Positions 8,934 to 16,980 of a stretch of 64,000 nt of DNA are shown in pieces. Numbering within the stretch: the stretch's first letter is position 1; the number at the start of each line of letters is the position of its first letter. This DNA comes from Polyangiaceae bacterium (lineage in GTDB: Bacteria; Myxococcota_A; Polyangia; Polyangiales; Polyangiaceae): the NCBI GenBank assembly GCA_025936045.1, contig JAICUB010000035.1, forward strand, positions 1 to 64,000, written 5' to 3'. A program made the position numbers and the translations under genes. Below the pieces are notes generated by a model. The model made no database searches. It had not been told where the DNA came from and saw only the letters and a list, made by a program, of their open reading frames with translations.

Positions 8934-10178
8934 TCAGCTCCCCGACTTTTCTTTGATCGCTTGTCCGTCGGCGAGGGTGGCGGGCGGATTCTTCACGAGC
9001 TTCGTCCCGGCGCCCGGCCCGCGAGCGACTTCGAAGCCGCTGCCGAAGGCCGGCCCGAGCTCGATGGGCGTCGCACGCACCTTTCCGTTGTCGATCACGT
9101 AGACGACTTTGGCGCCGCCGAGCGTCGCGAGCGCTTCATTGGGCACGACGGTCTTCGGAGGCTGCTTGAGCTCCGCCTTGTCGAGCTCGCTCGAGAGGAA
9201 GCTCACGCGCGCCGCCATGTCCGGCAAGACGCCTTCGCGGTCGTCCATGAACGCCACCTTGACGACGACGGTCGCCTTCGTGCGGTTCACGCGCGGGGTG
9301 ATCTCGAAGGCTTTTCCGCGAAAACGCTTGGTCGGGTACGCGTCCAGCACGATTTCGCACGGACCACCGATTTTCACCTGCGAAAGCCGCTGTTCCGGCA
9401 CGTCCGTCTCGACTTGCAGCGTGGAAAAATCTGCGACTTCGACGCCGCCCATGTCGACGGCGATTCCGGCGGGCTGCGGCGCGACCATTTCTCCCACCTC
9501 CGGCGGTTTGTTCACGACCGTGCCGCTGAGCGGCGAGACCACCTTGTAGGAGGCGAGCGTCACGTTGAGCGCCGCGACCTGCGCGCTCGCGGCTCTCGAC
9601 TCGGCGTCCGACGCCTTCACCTGCTCCTCGAGCGACACGACGCGCGCCTCGAGATCCTCGGCGGTCGACTTCGGGCCGATTCCTTCCTTTGCCATCGCCT
9701 GAGCGCGCGTCAGCTGGATCTTCGATTCGGCGAGCTGTGCTCGTGCGGTCTGCGCGCGCGCCTTGGCGGCGGCGACCTGACTCGCGGCGCTGGCGATGGA
9801 TGCTTGTACGTCCGTCGGGTCGAGCTCGAGGAGCACGTCTCCGGCCTTCACCTGAGCGCCCTCCCGAAAGTTCGACTTGACGACCTTGCCGGGGAACTTG
9901 GGCGCCACCTTGGAAACCGACTGCGCCACGACGTAACCCGTGGAGGTAAGCTCGACGCTCGCCTGGGCCGGCGAAACCAGGGCGACCTCGGTCACGTCGA
10001 CCTCGGTCTTGAAGACCTTCGCCTCTAGGTAGGGTAGGCCGAGCGAATAGGCTGCAAACCCGGCGCCGCCCACCAAAAGCAGGGCCGCGACACGGCCGAG
10101 CCAGCCGCCGCGCTGGCGAGGCACGGGCGCCCGGTCGATGCGGAGTGCCGCAAGATCGCTGCTCAACTGGTCCGCCAT
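8934..10178 (-). CDS. Periplasmic adaptor of the ABC exporter (HlyD/MacA-like)
   Basis: This adaptor links the inner-membrane permeases to an outer-membrane channel. It is 414 residues long. It has one N-terminal membrane anchor (VAALLLVGGAGFAAYSLGLPYL, about 28-50), then a biotinyl-lipoyl domain split around a coiled-coil hairpin (about 125-200; Ala/Gln/Lys/Glu-rich). The second lipoyl half reads YKVVSPLSGTVVNKPPEVGEMV. A beta-barrel domain with PEQRLSQVKIGGPCEI and a C-terminal membrane-proximal domain follow. The ATG at 10178 is the first gene start of the operon; a divergent glycoside hydrolase gene starts 170 bp away. No outer-membrane TolC gene is nearby, so a channel encoded elsewhere is needed. 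Confidence 0.88.
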   Translation of the reverse strand: MADQLSSDLAALRIDRAPVPRQRGGWLGRVAALLLVGGAGFAAYSLGLPYLEAKVFKTEVDVTEVALVSPAQASVELTSTGYVVAQSVSKVAPKFPGKVVKSNFREGAQVKAGDVLLELDPTDVQASIASAASQVAAAKARAQTARAQLAESKIQLTRAQAMAKEGIGPKSTAEDLEARVVSLEEQVKASDAESRAASAQVAALNVTLASYKVVSPLSGTVVNKPPEVGEMVAPQPAGIAVDMGGVEVADFSTLQVETDVPEQRLSQVKIGGPCEIVLDAYPTKRFRGKAFEITPRVNRTKATVVVKVAFMDDREGVLPDMAARVSFLSSELDKAELKQPPKTVVPNEALATLGGAKVVYVIDNGKVRATPIELGPAFGSGFEVARGPGAGTKLVKNPPATLADGQAIKEKSGS

Positions 10179-10348
10179 GCCCGAGCCTCCCTAGTAATGC
10201 CGTACCTTCCGAGTCGCAATACACCCCTCTGTCGAAAGGTGGAGCTGCCGCCAAGCTCCGACCACACGCCCGGATGTGGTATTTCGCAGGTCCCCAGCCC
10301 ACTTGGGCGGAGCGCGCGTGCTCTGCCGAGGCTCGACGCCGATCCCCG

Positions 10349-11893
10349 ATGCGAAACCCGCTCAATCTTCGCAACGCCACGTCGCCGCGCTACCTCGAGA
10401 CGTATGTCGAGAACCCGTACGCGAGCGAGAACCCGTTCGTTTCGCGCTCGCGGCGCAACATCGACCCCTGGCCCACCTTCGACGCGAGCCGCGAGACCCT
10501 GCTCCCTTACCCGCACCTCCCGGGGGTGCCGAAAGCGGTGGAGTGCTACCTCCATTGTTGGGAGATAGCGTTCAAAAACTTCCGGCGCGCCACGAACGAG
10601 AACGGCTTCGTCTCCGACTACTCGTCGACGATGTACGACGACGCCCTCTTCATCTGGGACTCCGTCTTCATCACGCTGTTCGGTCGTTACGGCGACAGGG
10701 CCTGGAAATTCCAGAATACGCTCGATAACTTCTACGCGAAGCAGCACCCCGACGGCGGCATTTGCCGTCAGCTCCGGGAAGCCGACGGCAGCGAGGTCTT
10801 CAGCCGCTTCGATCCCGCGGGAAGCGGACCGAACCTGCTCGCGTGGAGCGAGTGGGAATACTATCGATTCCGCGGGGATCGGGCCCGATTGGCGGAGGTG
10901 TTCCCGCCGCTCGCCGCCCATGCGGAGTGGCACCGCCACTATCGCACCTGGCCGAACGGCAGCTATTGGGGCACCGGCTGGGCGACGGGCATGGATAACC
11001 AGCCGCGCACTCCGAGCGGCGCGCACATCTGGTTCGATCACGCCCATCGCACCTGGGTCGATACCAACTTCCAGGCGGCGCTCAACAACCGGCTGCTCAT
11101 TCGCATCGCCGAGGAGCTCGGACGGGAGGAGGAGGTGCAGGCCTGCGCGGCGGAGAACGCGGCGCTCGTGCCTTGGATGAATCAGCACCTCTGGGACGAT
11201 GGCACCGGCTTTTACCACGACCTCCGGCGTGACCAGTCACGCGCGACCGAGCTCAAGACGATCGGCGCCTACTGGGCGCTGCTCGCCCGCGCGGTCCCGC
11301 AAGAGCGTCTCGATCGCTTCGTCGCCCACCTCGACGTCGAGACCGAGTTCAACCGCGTACACCGCGTCCCGAGCCTTTCCGCGGACACGCGCGGCTTCGA
11401 CCCCGACGGCGGGCATTGGCTCGGCGGCGTCTGGGCGCCGACGAACTACATGGTTTTGCGCGGGCTCACCGAGCAGCACAAGCACGATCTCGCCTACGCG
11501 ATCGCCGAGAACCACTACCGCCACGTGCTCGGCTCCTTCGAGCGTACGGGGTCGATTTGGGAGCACCACGCGCCGGACGCCGAAGCCGAGGGTCGCGGGC
11601 GCAAGGATTTCGTGGGCTGGACGGCGATCACGCCCATCGCGGTGCTCTTCGAGTACGTGCTCGGCTTCCGCGCGGACGCGGTCGCAGGGGAGCTTTTCTG
11701 GGACGTGCGGCGGACCGACGAGCACGGCGTGTATCGCTACCCGTTCGGCGCGGACGGCACGGTCGACCTGATCGCGGAGGCGCGCTCCGACGCGAACGCG
11801 CGTCCCACGCTGCGCGTGAAGAGCAACGTGCCGTTGCGCCTGCGGCTGCGCTGGGCCGGGGGCGAAGAAAAGCTCGATATCGAGCCGACGTGA
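10349..11893 (+). CDS. Glycoside hydrolase of the MGH1/GH63-like (alpha/alpha)6 barrel type
   Basis: This protein of 514 residues looks like a cytoplasmic sugar hydrolase related to mannosylglycerate hydrolase, GH63 and trehalase-like barrels. Supporting motifs are LFIWDSVFITLFGRYG (probable acidic catalytic or substrate site), LAWSEWEYYRFRGD, WGTGWATGMDNQPR, AHIWFDHAHRTWVDTNFQAAL, a Trp-rich DGGHWLGGVWAPTNYM block and GSIWEHHAPDAEAEGRGRKDFVGWT near the C-terminus. The C-terminal end is a small beta domain. I chose ATG 10349 because the preceding open frame overlaps the divergent adaptor promoter and has no family features. No signal peptide is seen. The stop overlaps the GTG of the next gene (GTGA), so the two are probably translated together. 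The substrate is not determined. Confidence 0.8.
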   Translation: MRNPLNLRNATSPRYLETYVENPYASENPFVSRSRRNIDPWPTFDASRETLLPYPHLPGVPKAVECYLHCWEIAFKNFRRATNENGFVSDYSSTMYDDALFIWDSVFITLFGRYGDRAWKFQNTLDNFYAKQHPDGGICRQLREADGSEVFSRFDPAGSGPNLLAWSEWEYYRFRGDRARLAEVFPPLAAHAEWHRHYRTWPNGSYWGTGWATGMDNQPRTPSGAHIWFDHAHRTWVDTNFQAALNNRLLIRIAEELGREEEVQACAAENAALVPWMNQHLWDDGTGFYHDLRRDQSRATELKTIGAYWALLARAVPQERLDRFVAHLDVETEFNRVHRVPSLSADTRGFDPDGGHWLGGVWAPTNYMVLRGLTEQHKHDLAYAIAENHYRHVLGSFERTGSIWEHHAPDAEAEGRGRKDFVGWTAITPIAVLFEYVLGFRADAVAGELFWDVRRTDEHGVYRYPFGADGTVDLIAEARSDANARPTLRVKSNVPLRLRLRWAGGEEKLDIEPT

Positions 11894-12750
11894 CGGCGCT
11901 CGTCTCCCTCGACGGGCGTATCGTCCCGCCGGAGGCCGCCGAGGTGAGCGTCTTCGATCGCGGCTTTCTGTACGGGGATTCGGTGTCCGAGGCGTGGCGC
12001 ACGCACGGCGGCGTGCCGTTCGCCCTCGACGAACATCTCGCCGAGCTCGAACGGAGCGCGACGCTCGTCGCGCTGCCCCCCGTCGACTTCGGGCTGCTGC
12101 GTGCCGAGATCATCGCCGTCGTCGGTGCGACCGGCAACGCGGAGACGCACGTCCGCGTGATCCTCACGCGCGGTACTGGCGCAGCGCTCGGTTTGGATCC
12201 GGCGCTCGCGCGGACGCCCCGTCGGGTCGTGCTCGCGACGGAGCTGGCCGCGACGCCCGCGTGGTTTTACGAGCGCGGCATCGGCGTCGTCGCGCTCGCG
12301 ACCGGGCGCAGCTCCGGGGCGACGCGCCCGGTCGGCTCGCTCGTGGGCGCGGGCCTTGCGAGCGTCCTTGGGCTGCGCGAAGCGGAGCGCCGCGGCGCGG
12401 ACGACGCGCTCGTCCTGAACGCGGGCGGCGAGGTGCTCGAGGGCACGAGCTCGAGCGTATTTTTGGTCACGGCAGCGGCGCTCGTGACGCCTCCGGCGGA
12501 GGCCGGAACGGCGGCGGCCGTGACGCGCGCCCACGTACTCGAGCTCTCGCGCAGGCTCGCGCTCGAGGTGACGTTTCGAACGTTTGCGCCGAGCGCGCTC
12601 GAGGCGGCGGAAGAGGCGTTCCTCGCGTCGGACGTGCGTGAAATCGTGCCGATCGTTGCGGTCGACGGGCGGCCCGCGGGCGGTGGGCGAGCGGGCCCGG
12701 TGACTCTGCGCTTGCTCGCGGCCTACCGCGCGCTGACGCTCGAACGCTGA
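11890..12750 (+). CDS. Class IV aminotransferase-fold protein with no lysine
   Basis: The 286-residue product aligns end to end with class IV PLP enzymes (branched-chain aminotransferase, D-amino-acid aminotransferase, aminodeoxychorismate lyase). It has the N-terminal VFDRGFLYGDSVSEAWRT block (residues 21-38), the middle GLREAERRGADDALVLN block (161-177) and the LEGTSSSVFLV block (183-193). In the family a lysine about 19-20 residues before the GADDAL segment binds PLP. Here that stretch reads TRPVGSLVGAGLAS (145-158), and the whole protein contains no Lys. PLP chemistry by Schiff base is therefore unlikely. The usual Asn-Tyr after the lysine and the Asn of the TSSN turn are also changed. 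The GTG start overlaps the stop of the glycoside hydrolase gene. Confidence 0.85.
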   Translation: MTALVSLDGRIVPPEAAEVSVFDRGFLYGDSVSEAWRTHGGVPFALDEHLAELERSATLVALPPVDFGLLRAEIIAVVGATGNAETHVRVILTRGTGAALGLDPALARTPRRVVLATELAATPAWFYERGIGVVALATGRSSGATRPVGSLVGAGLASVLGLREAERRGADDALVLNAGGEVLEGTSSSVFLVTAAALVTPPAEAGTAAAVTRAHVLELSRRLALEVTFRTFAPSALEAAEEAFLASDVREIVPIVAVDGRPAGGGRAGPVTLRLLAAYRALTLER

Positions 12751-12790
12751 GCGCAAGAAGAACCGGGCCCGGACGGCTCGGGTGAAACGC

Positions 12791-13924
12791 TTAGGTTGCC
12801 GCGGCGTCGAGCGCTGGTTTCGGCGGGACCGGGACGCGGAGCTGGCCGTTGCCCTGGGCCAGCAAGACGGCGATCGCCTTGTCGAAGAACGCTCGCAAAA
12901 ACGGCATGTCGCGCGGCGGATCGGTAATGAGCCCAGCCTTCTCGATCGCCTTCATGGCGGCGACGACGTCGAGCGCCCGCGTCTCGCCGTCACGCGCGAG
13001 CACGCTGAGCGCGCTATCCTTCATGCGCGCGACGAGGTCCGCGCGCCGCTCAGGCGTGAAATAGCGATCGACCGCGGCGAGGAGCTCGCTGCGGAGAGCC
13101 TCCTCGAACTTCGCCTGCTCGGGGCTTTCACCCGGCGTGAGCGTCGCGCCCACCTTGCGCAAAAGCTCGTCCACGGCCTCACGCGTCGGCAACCAGCTGC
13201 CAAACTCGGGGAGCTGGTGCAAATCCGCGGACTTGGCCGCGAGCTCCTTCACGTCGCCATCGGCGAGCTCGAGCCCTTCGGCGTCGAAGGGGTGCTCGGC
13301 GCCGTCAGGCGCGCCCGCGAGGAGCGACTCGCCCTGGGCAAAGCCCATCGTCTCGGCGATGCCGCGCTGCTTCTGCAGCTTGCGCGCCTGATCGATGCGA
13401 TAGCGCGCGTACTCCACGGGAACCTTGACGGCGCGATACGCGCCGCGGCTAGCGCGCTGAAACGACTCCTTGAGCTCGGTCTGGCTCATCTCGCCCGAGC
13501 TCGCACGGACCACGCCCACCTCGGGCGCGACGTACGCGAACACGACGCGGCTCCGAGTCGTCGGCGAGCGCGCCGCGATCGCGAAGAGCACGAGGCCGTT
13601 CGTGTCCGGCGGAAGCATGAACGCTTCGATCGTCTCCGCGCTCTTCTCGCCGCCGATGCTCGCCACACGCGTCACCTCGGGCGCCTTCAGGCCGCGCGAC
13701 TTGAGGACGTTGACGCCCCGGCGTGCGGCCTTGCGCGCCTTGCCGGACGCGCCGTCCGCAGCCACCGCGACGGCCGCTGCGTTGCCGGCCTTCACCCACG
13801 CTTCGACGAGCTCGTCAGCGCGTTCGCCGGCGCGCTCGAGCGCGGCGAGCGCTTCCGAGCCTTCCGCAGCAATGAGCCTCGCATCGAAATTGACTTTGGT
13901 CGTGACTTCTTCGGCTTTGGCCAT
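12791..13924 (-). CDS. Conserved-looking hypothetical protein, cytoplasmic, function unknown
   Basis: I do not recognise this family. The 377-residue product starts at ATG (MAKAEEVTTKVNFDARLI), has no signal peptide or membrane helix, and is Ala/Glu/Lys-rich and mostly helical. A basic segment (about 60-80, GKARKAARRGVNVLKSRGLK) could bind nucleic acid. A central hydrophobic beta stretch reads GLVLFAIAARSPTTRSRVVFAYVAP. The C-terminal 130 residues include WLPTREAVDELLRKVG and RYFTPERRADLVARMKDSALSVLARDGE, which look like a helical domain. Codon use is strongly GC3-biased like its neighbours, so it is a real gene. It precedes no obvious partner; ridA starts 40 bp upstream of it on the same strand, so they may share a message. 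Confidence 0.75.
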   Translation of the reverse strand: MAKAEEVTTKVNFDARLIAAEGSEALAALERAGERADELVEAWVKAGNAAAVAVAADGASGKARKAARRGVNVLKSRGLKAPEVTRVASIGGEKSAETIEAFMLPPDTNGLVLFAIAARSPTTRSRVVFAYVAPEVGVVRASSGEMSQTELKESFQRASRGAYRAVKVPVEYARYRIDQARKLQKQRGIAETMGFAQGESLLAGAPDGAEHPFDAEGLELADGDVKELAAKSADLHQLPEFGSWLPTREAVDELLRKVGATLTPGESPEQAKFEEALRSELLAAVDRYFTPERRADLVARMKDSALSVLARDGETRALDVVAAMKAIEKAGLITDPPRDMPFLRAFFDKAIAVLLAQGNGQLRVPVPPKPALDAAAT

Positions 13925-13964
13925 GATTCCTCGGGTGCCGTCGTGATGGCTCGGGGCGGCGGGT

Positions 13965-14351
13965 TTAGCGCATCAGCGCGATGGCTTCGAGCTCGATGCG
14001 CGCCCCGCGCGGGAGTCCGGAGACTTGCACGGTGGAACGAGCGGGCGGGCTCGCCCCAAAATAGTGCGCGTAGGCGGTATCGAACGCCGAAAAGTCCTTG
14101 AGATCGGCCAGGAACACGGTGCACTTGACGACGTCGCCGTAGCCGAGGCCGGCTTCCGCCAGCACCGCGCCGAGATTGTCGAGCACCCGCCGCGTCTGCT
14201 CTTCGATGCTGCCCGTGACGAGCTCGCGGGTGCGCGGATCGATCGGGATCTGGCCGGAACAGAAGACGAATTTCCCGGCGCGCACCGCCTGCGAGTAGCT
14301 CGCGACCGGCTGGGGTGCGTCCTCGGACCTCAAGACTTTCTTCTTCGGCAT
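13965..14351 (-). CDS. ridA: RidA family enamine/imine deaminase
   Basis: This 128-residue protein hydrolyses reactive enamines and imines released by PLP-dependent dehydratases, protecting PLP enzymes from damage. The length and sequence are typical. The catalytic Arg is R105 in SPPARSTVQV, followed by LPRGARIELEAIA with the conserved Glu. The substrate-pocket segment YSQAVRAGKFVFCSGQIPID is intact, as is the TGSIEEQTRRVLDNLGAVLAEAG helix. It lies 57 bp after recR, in the same direction as dnaX-recR. Confidence 0.93.
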   Translation of the reverse strand: MPKKKVLRSEDAPQPVASYSQAVRAGKFVFCSGQIPIDPRTRELVTGSIEEQTRRVLDNLGAVLAEAGLGYGDVVKCTVFLADLKDFSAFDTAYAHYFGASPPARSTVQVSGLPRGARIELEAIALMR

Positions 14352-14408
14352 GGCGTTGGTTCTCGTCGCGTGCGGCGGGCCCGGGTCCCCCGCGGGAACC
14401 CATCTTAC

Positions 14409-15017
14409 TCAAACCGGTCGGCGACCGTCGATGGCGCGCCCGAGCGTGATTTGATCGGCGAATTCGAGGTCCCCGCCGTGGGGCACCCCGCTCGCGATCC
14501 TCGAAATCTTGAGCTCGCGGCCGCCGAGCTCGCGCGCGAGCAAGAGGGCCGTCGCCTCGCCGTCGACGGACGGGGGCGTCGCGAGAATCACTTCGCGTAC
14601 CCCGTCGCCGACGATGCGCGCCATCAGCTTCGGCAGCGGCAGCTCTTCCGGCCCGATGCCGTCGAGGGGGGAGAGCAGTCGGCCGAGCACGAAATAGCGA
14701 CCGCGCATCGCGCCGCTGCGTTCGACGGCCAGGAGATCCTGCACGCGCGCGACGATGCAGATGACGGTCGGATCGCGGCGTCCGTCGCGGCAAACGCTGC
14801 AAACCGCGTGGCCCGTCGGGTCGACCTCCGCGATGTTGCCGCAGCGCTCACAAGGTCGAATGGTGTGGCCGAGCTCGGCGAGCGCCGCGCCGAGCTCGCT
14901 CGCAACGTCACCGCGCTCGCCGGCGAGCCAGAGCGCGAAGCGTTGCGCCGTCTTTTCGCCGACGCCGGGCAGGCGCGCGAAAAGATCCACGATGCGTGTG
15001 AGGCGAGCGGGCAGCAC
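14409..15017 (-). CDS. recR: Recombination mediator protein RecR
   Basis: RecR works with RecF and RecO to load RecA on gapped DNA. At 202 residues it has a normal length. Visible parts are the N-terminal helix-hairpin-helix (LFARLPGVGEKTAQRFALWL), the zinc finger C56-C59-C73-C76 (CERCGNIAEVD...CSVC) and a Toprim domain (TVICIVARVQDLLAVERSG, YFVLGRLLSPLDGIGPEEL). The C-terminal Walker-B-like region is KISRIASGVPHGGDLEFADQITLGRAIDGRR. It starts 3 bp after dnaX. In most bacteria a small ybaB gene lies between dnaX and recR; it is absent here. Confidence 0.96.
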   Translation of the reverse strand: MLPARLTRIVDLFARLPGVGEKTAQRFALWLAGERGDVASELGAALAELGHTIRPCERCGNIAEVDPTGHAVCSVCRDGRRDPTVICIVARVQDLLAVERSGAMRGRYFVLGRLLSPLDGIGPEELPLPKLMARIVGDGVREVILATPPSVDGEATALLLARELGGRELKISRIASGVPHGGDLEFADQITLGRAIDGRRPV

Positions 15018-15020
15018 TGC

Positions 15021-16928
15021 TTACTGTCCAGCGAGCTTCAGGTCTTTGACCCGTGCGCCGAGCACTTCGACGGCCTCGGCCACGCGCGGGTGGTTCTTGA
15101 CCTTGGCGAGCGCGGCACGGCGCGCGCGCTCTTCTTCTTCGGCGTCGAGCTCAGCGAGCGTCGCGACCGTGGCGCCTCGTTCTTTGTCGATGGTCACGCG
15201 CGTGGGCGCGCCGAAATGCTCGCTCGCGAGTCGCTCGACCAGCGCAAGCTCGCGCTCGATCTTGCCGACGAACGGCTCGTCCGCGCCGAACGCGATGACG
15301 ACTGAGCCCGGTTTCGCCTCGAGCGGCGCTGCACGTGCGAGGAAGGCGCGAAGCTCGAAGCGATCCTCGGGCAGGCGCTCGACGATCGCGCGCCACACCG
15401 GGTGCGCTTCCGTCGCGACGGCGGGCGGCGCGGGCGGGACCGCGCGAACCGACGCCGGCTTCGGGGCGGGCGCGGGCGTCTCCGGCTCCGAAAAGACGGG
15501 CGCGACGAACGCCGGCGCGGCCGCGGCCGAAGCGGCTGCGGCCGCAGCGGCGGTGCGCGGAGCCGTCATCGGCGCGACGCGCTGGACGACGGGAGCAGGC
15601 GCGTCGACGCGCGGTACGGCCTCGAGGCGGGGTGCAGGCTCCGCCCGCTGCGGTACGGCTTCGACGCGGGGGGTCACGCTTTCCACGCGCGGGGCCGCCT
15701 CGGCACGCGGCGCCGCGCTTCGCTCACGCGGGGCCGAGCTCGCGCCCGACGTGAGCCGGCGCTCGAGCGCACCGAGGCGACCGAGCAGCTCGTCGAGCGG
15801 CAGCAGGGGTGGCCGGCGCGCCAAACGCACGAGCAACATCTCGAGCGCGGCACGCGGCTGGCCGCTGCGCGCGACGTCGTCGAAACCTTGCGAAAACCCC
15901 TGGTGCAGCCGCAAGAGGTCGTCGGCCGACGCGCTCGCGGCGAGCGCGAGTACGTCCTTCGCTTCTTCCGGCGGCAGCTCGAAGAGCTCGTGGGGATTCG
16001 AGCACACTTTGCCGACGACGAGGTCGCGCAGCATCGAGAGCAAGTCCCGGGCGACGTGCACGAGATCGTAGCCCTGCTCGTTCAGAGCGGCGACGAGCGC
16101 GAGGCAGCGCTCCGGATCCCCGCCGACGAGCGCCGTCGCGAGCTCGTGCAAGACGCTCCGGCTCGCGACGCCGAGCACCTTCGCGACCTCGTCCCCCGCG
16201 AGCCGCTCGCCGCCCCACGCGATCACCTGGTCGAGCAGGCTCATCGCGTCACGCATGCTGCCCGCCGCCTCACGCGAAAGGAGCGCCACGGTCGCGTCGT
16301 CGGCCCCGATGTTTTCCGCCGCAAGCACGTGCCGGAGGCGATCGGCGATCGCGTGCGCGGAGATGAGCTTGAAATCGAAGCGCTGGACGCGGCTCAAGAT
16401 CGTGACCGGGACCTTGTGCACCTCGGTGGTGGCGAAAATGAACTTCACGTGTGGGGGCGGCTCCTCGAGCGTCTTCAGAAACGCGTTCCACGCGCTCTGC
16501 GAGAGCATGTGAACCTCGTCCACGATGAAGATCTTGAAGCGGTCGCGCTGCGGCCGGTACGGCAGCGAATCCTGGAGCTTTCTGACCTCGTCGATGCCGT
16601 TGTAGCTCGCGCCGTCGATCTCCCACACGTCCATGTCGGCGCCGGCCGCGATCTCGAGGCACGCCGCGCACTTGAGGCACGGGGTCACGGTGGGACCGGG
16701 GTCCTTGCCGGGAGGCGTCGTGGCCGGATCCCCCAAGCAATTGAGCGCTTTGGCCAGAATCCGAGCGCTCGTGGTTTTGCCGACGCCGCGGACGCCCGTG
16801 AACAGGAAGGCGTGCGCGACGCGGTTGCTCTTGATCGCGTTGCCGAGCGTGCGCGAGACGTGCTCCTGACCCACCAGGTCTTCGAAGCGCATGGGGCGCC
16901 ACTTGCGCGCGAGGACGACGTAACTCAC
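15021..16928 (-). CDS. dnaX: DNA polymerase III subunit tau/gamma
   Basis: This subunit forms the clamp-loader ATPase that opens the sliding clamp and tethers polymerase cores. It is 635 residues long. The AAA+ module has Walker A GVRGVGKTT (K51), a zinc module C64-C84-C87-C90, Walker B VDEVH (136-140) and sensor 1 FIFATTEVHKVP. Domain III follows to about residue 370. A low-complexity Ala/Pro/Arg/Glu-rich linker (about 390-510, with repeated PRVE/PRVEAVP units) leads to the tau-specific C-terminal domain (VWRAIVERLPEDRFELRAFLARA). I see no A-rich slippery site for a gamma frameshift. The start is ATG at 16928, divergent from the histidine kinase gene 52 bp away. Confidence 0.96.
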   Translation of the reverse strand: MSYVVLARKWRPMRFEDLVGQEHVSRTLGNAIKSNRVAHAFLFTGVRGVGKTTSARILAKALNCLGDPATTPPGKDPGPTVTPCLKCAACLEIAAGADMDVWEIDGASYNGIDEVRKLQDSLPYRPQRDRFKIFIVDEVHMLSQSAWNAFLKTLEEPPPHVKFIFATTEVHKVPVTILSRVQRFDFKLISAHAIADRLRHVLAAENIGADDATVALLSREAAGSMRDAMSLLDQVIAWGGERLAGDEVAKVLGVASRSVLHELATALVGGDPERCLALVAALNEQGYDLVHVARDLLSMLRDLVVGKVCSNPHELFELPPEEAKDVLALAASASADDLLRLHQGFSQGFDDVARSGQPRAALEMLLVRLARRPPLLPLDELLGRLGALERRLTSGASSAPRERSAAPRAEAAPRVESVTPRVEAVPQRAEPAPRLEAVPRVDAPAPVVQRVAPMTAPRTAAAAAAASAAAAPAFVAPVFSEPETPAPAPKPASVRAVPPAPPAVATEAHPVWRAIVERLPEDRFELRAFLARAAPLEAKPGSVVIAFGADEPFVGKIERELALVERLASEHFGAPTRVTIDKERGATVATLAELDAEEEERARRAALAKVKNHPRVAEAVEVLGARVKDLKLAGQ

Positions 16929-16980
16929 GGGGATCGTCCGCCTAGCAGATCCCGGCGCCCGGTGCGAGGATGGCCCCGCG

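Noticed and set aside
12755-12790. GC-rich palindromic patch between two convergent genes, considered as a terminator
   Set aside because: The arms pair imperfectly and no T-run follows; not strong enough to list.
15410-15780. Repetitive GC-rich tract in dnaX, considered as a frameshift site for a gamma form
   Set aside because: It encodes an in-frame Ala/Pro linker and has no A-rich slippery heptamer with a following stem-loop at the expected place.
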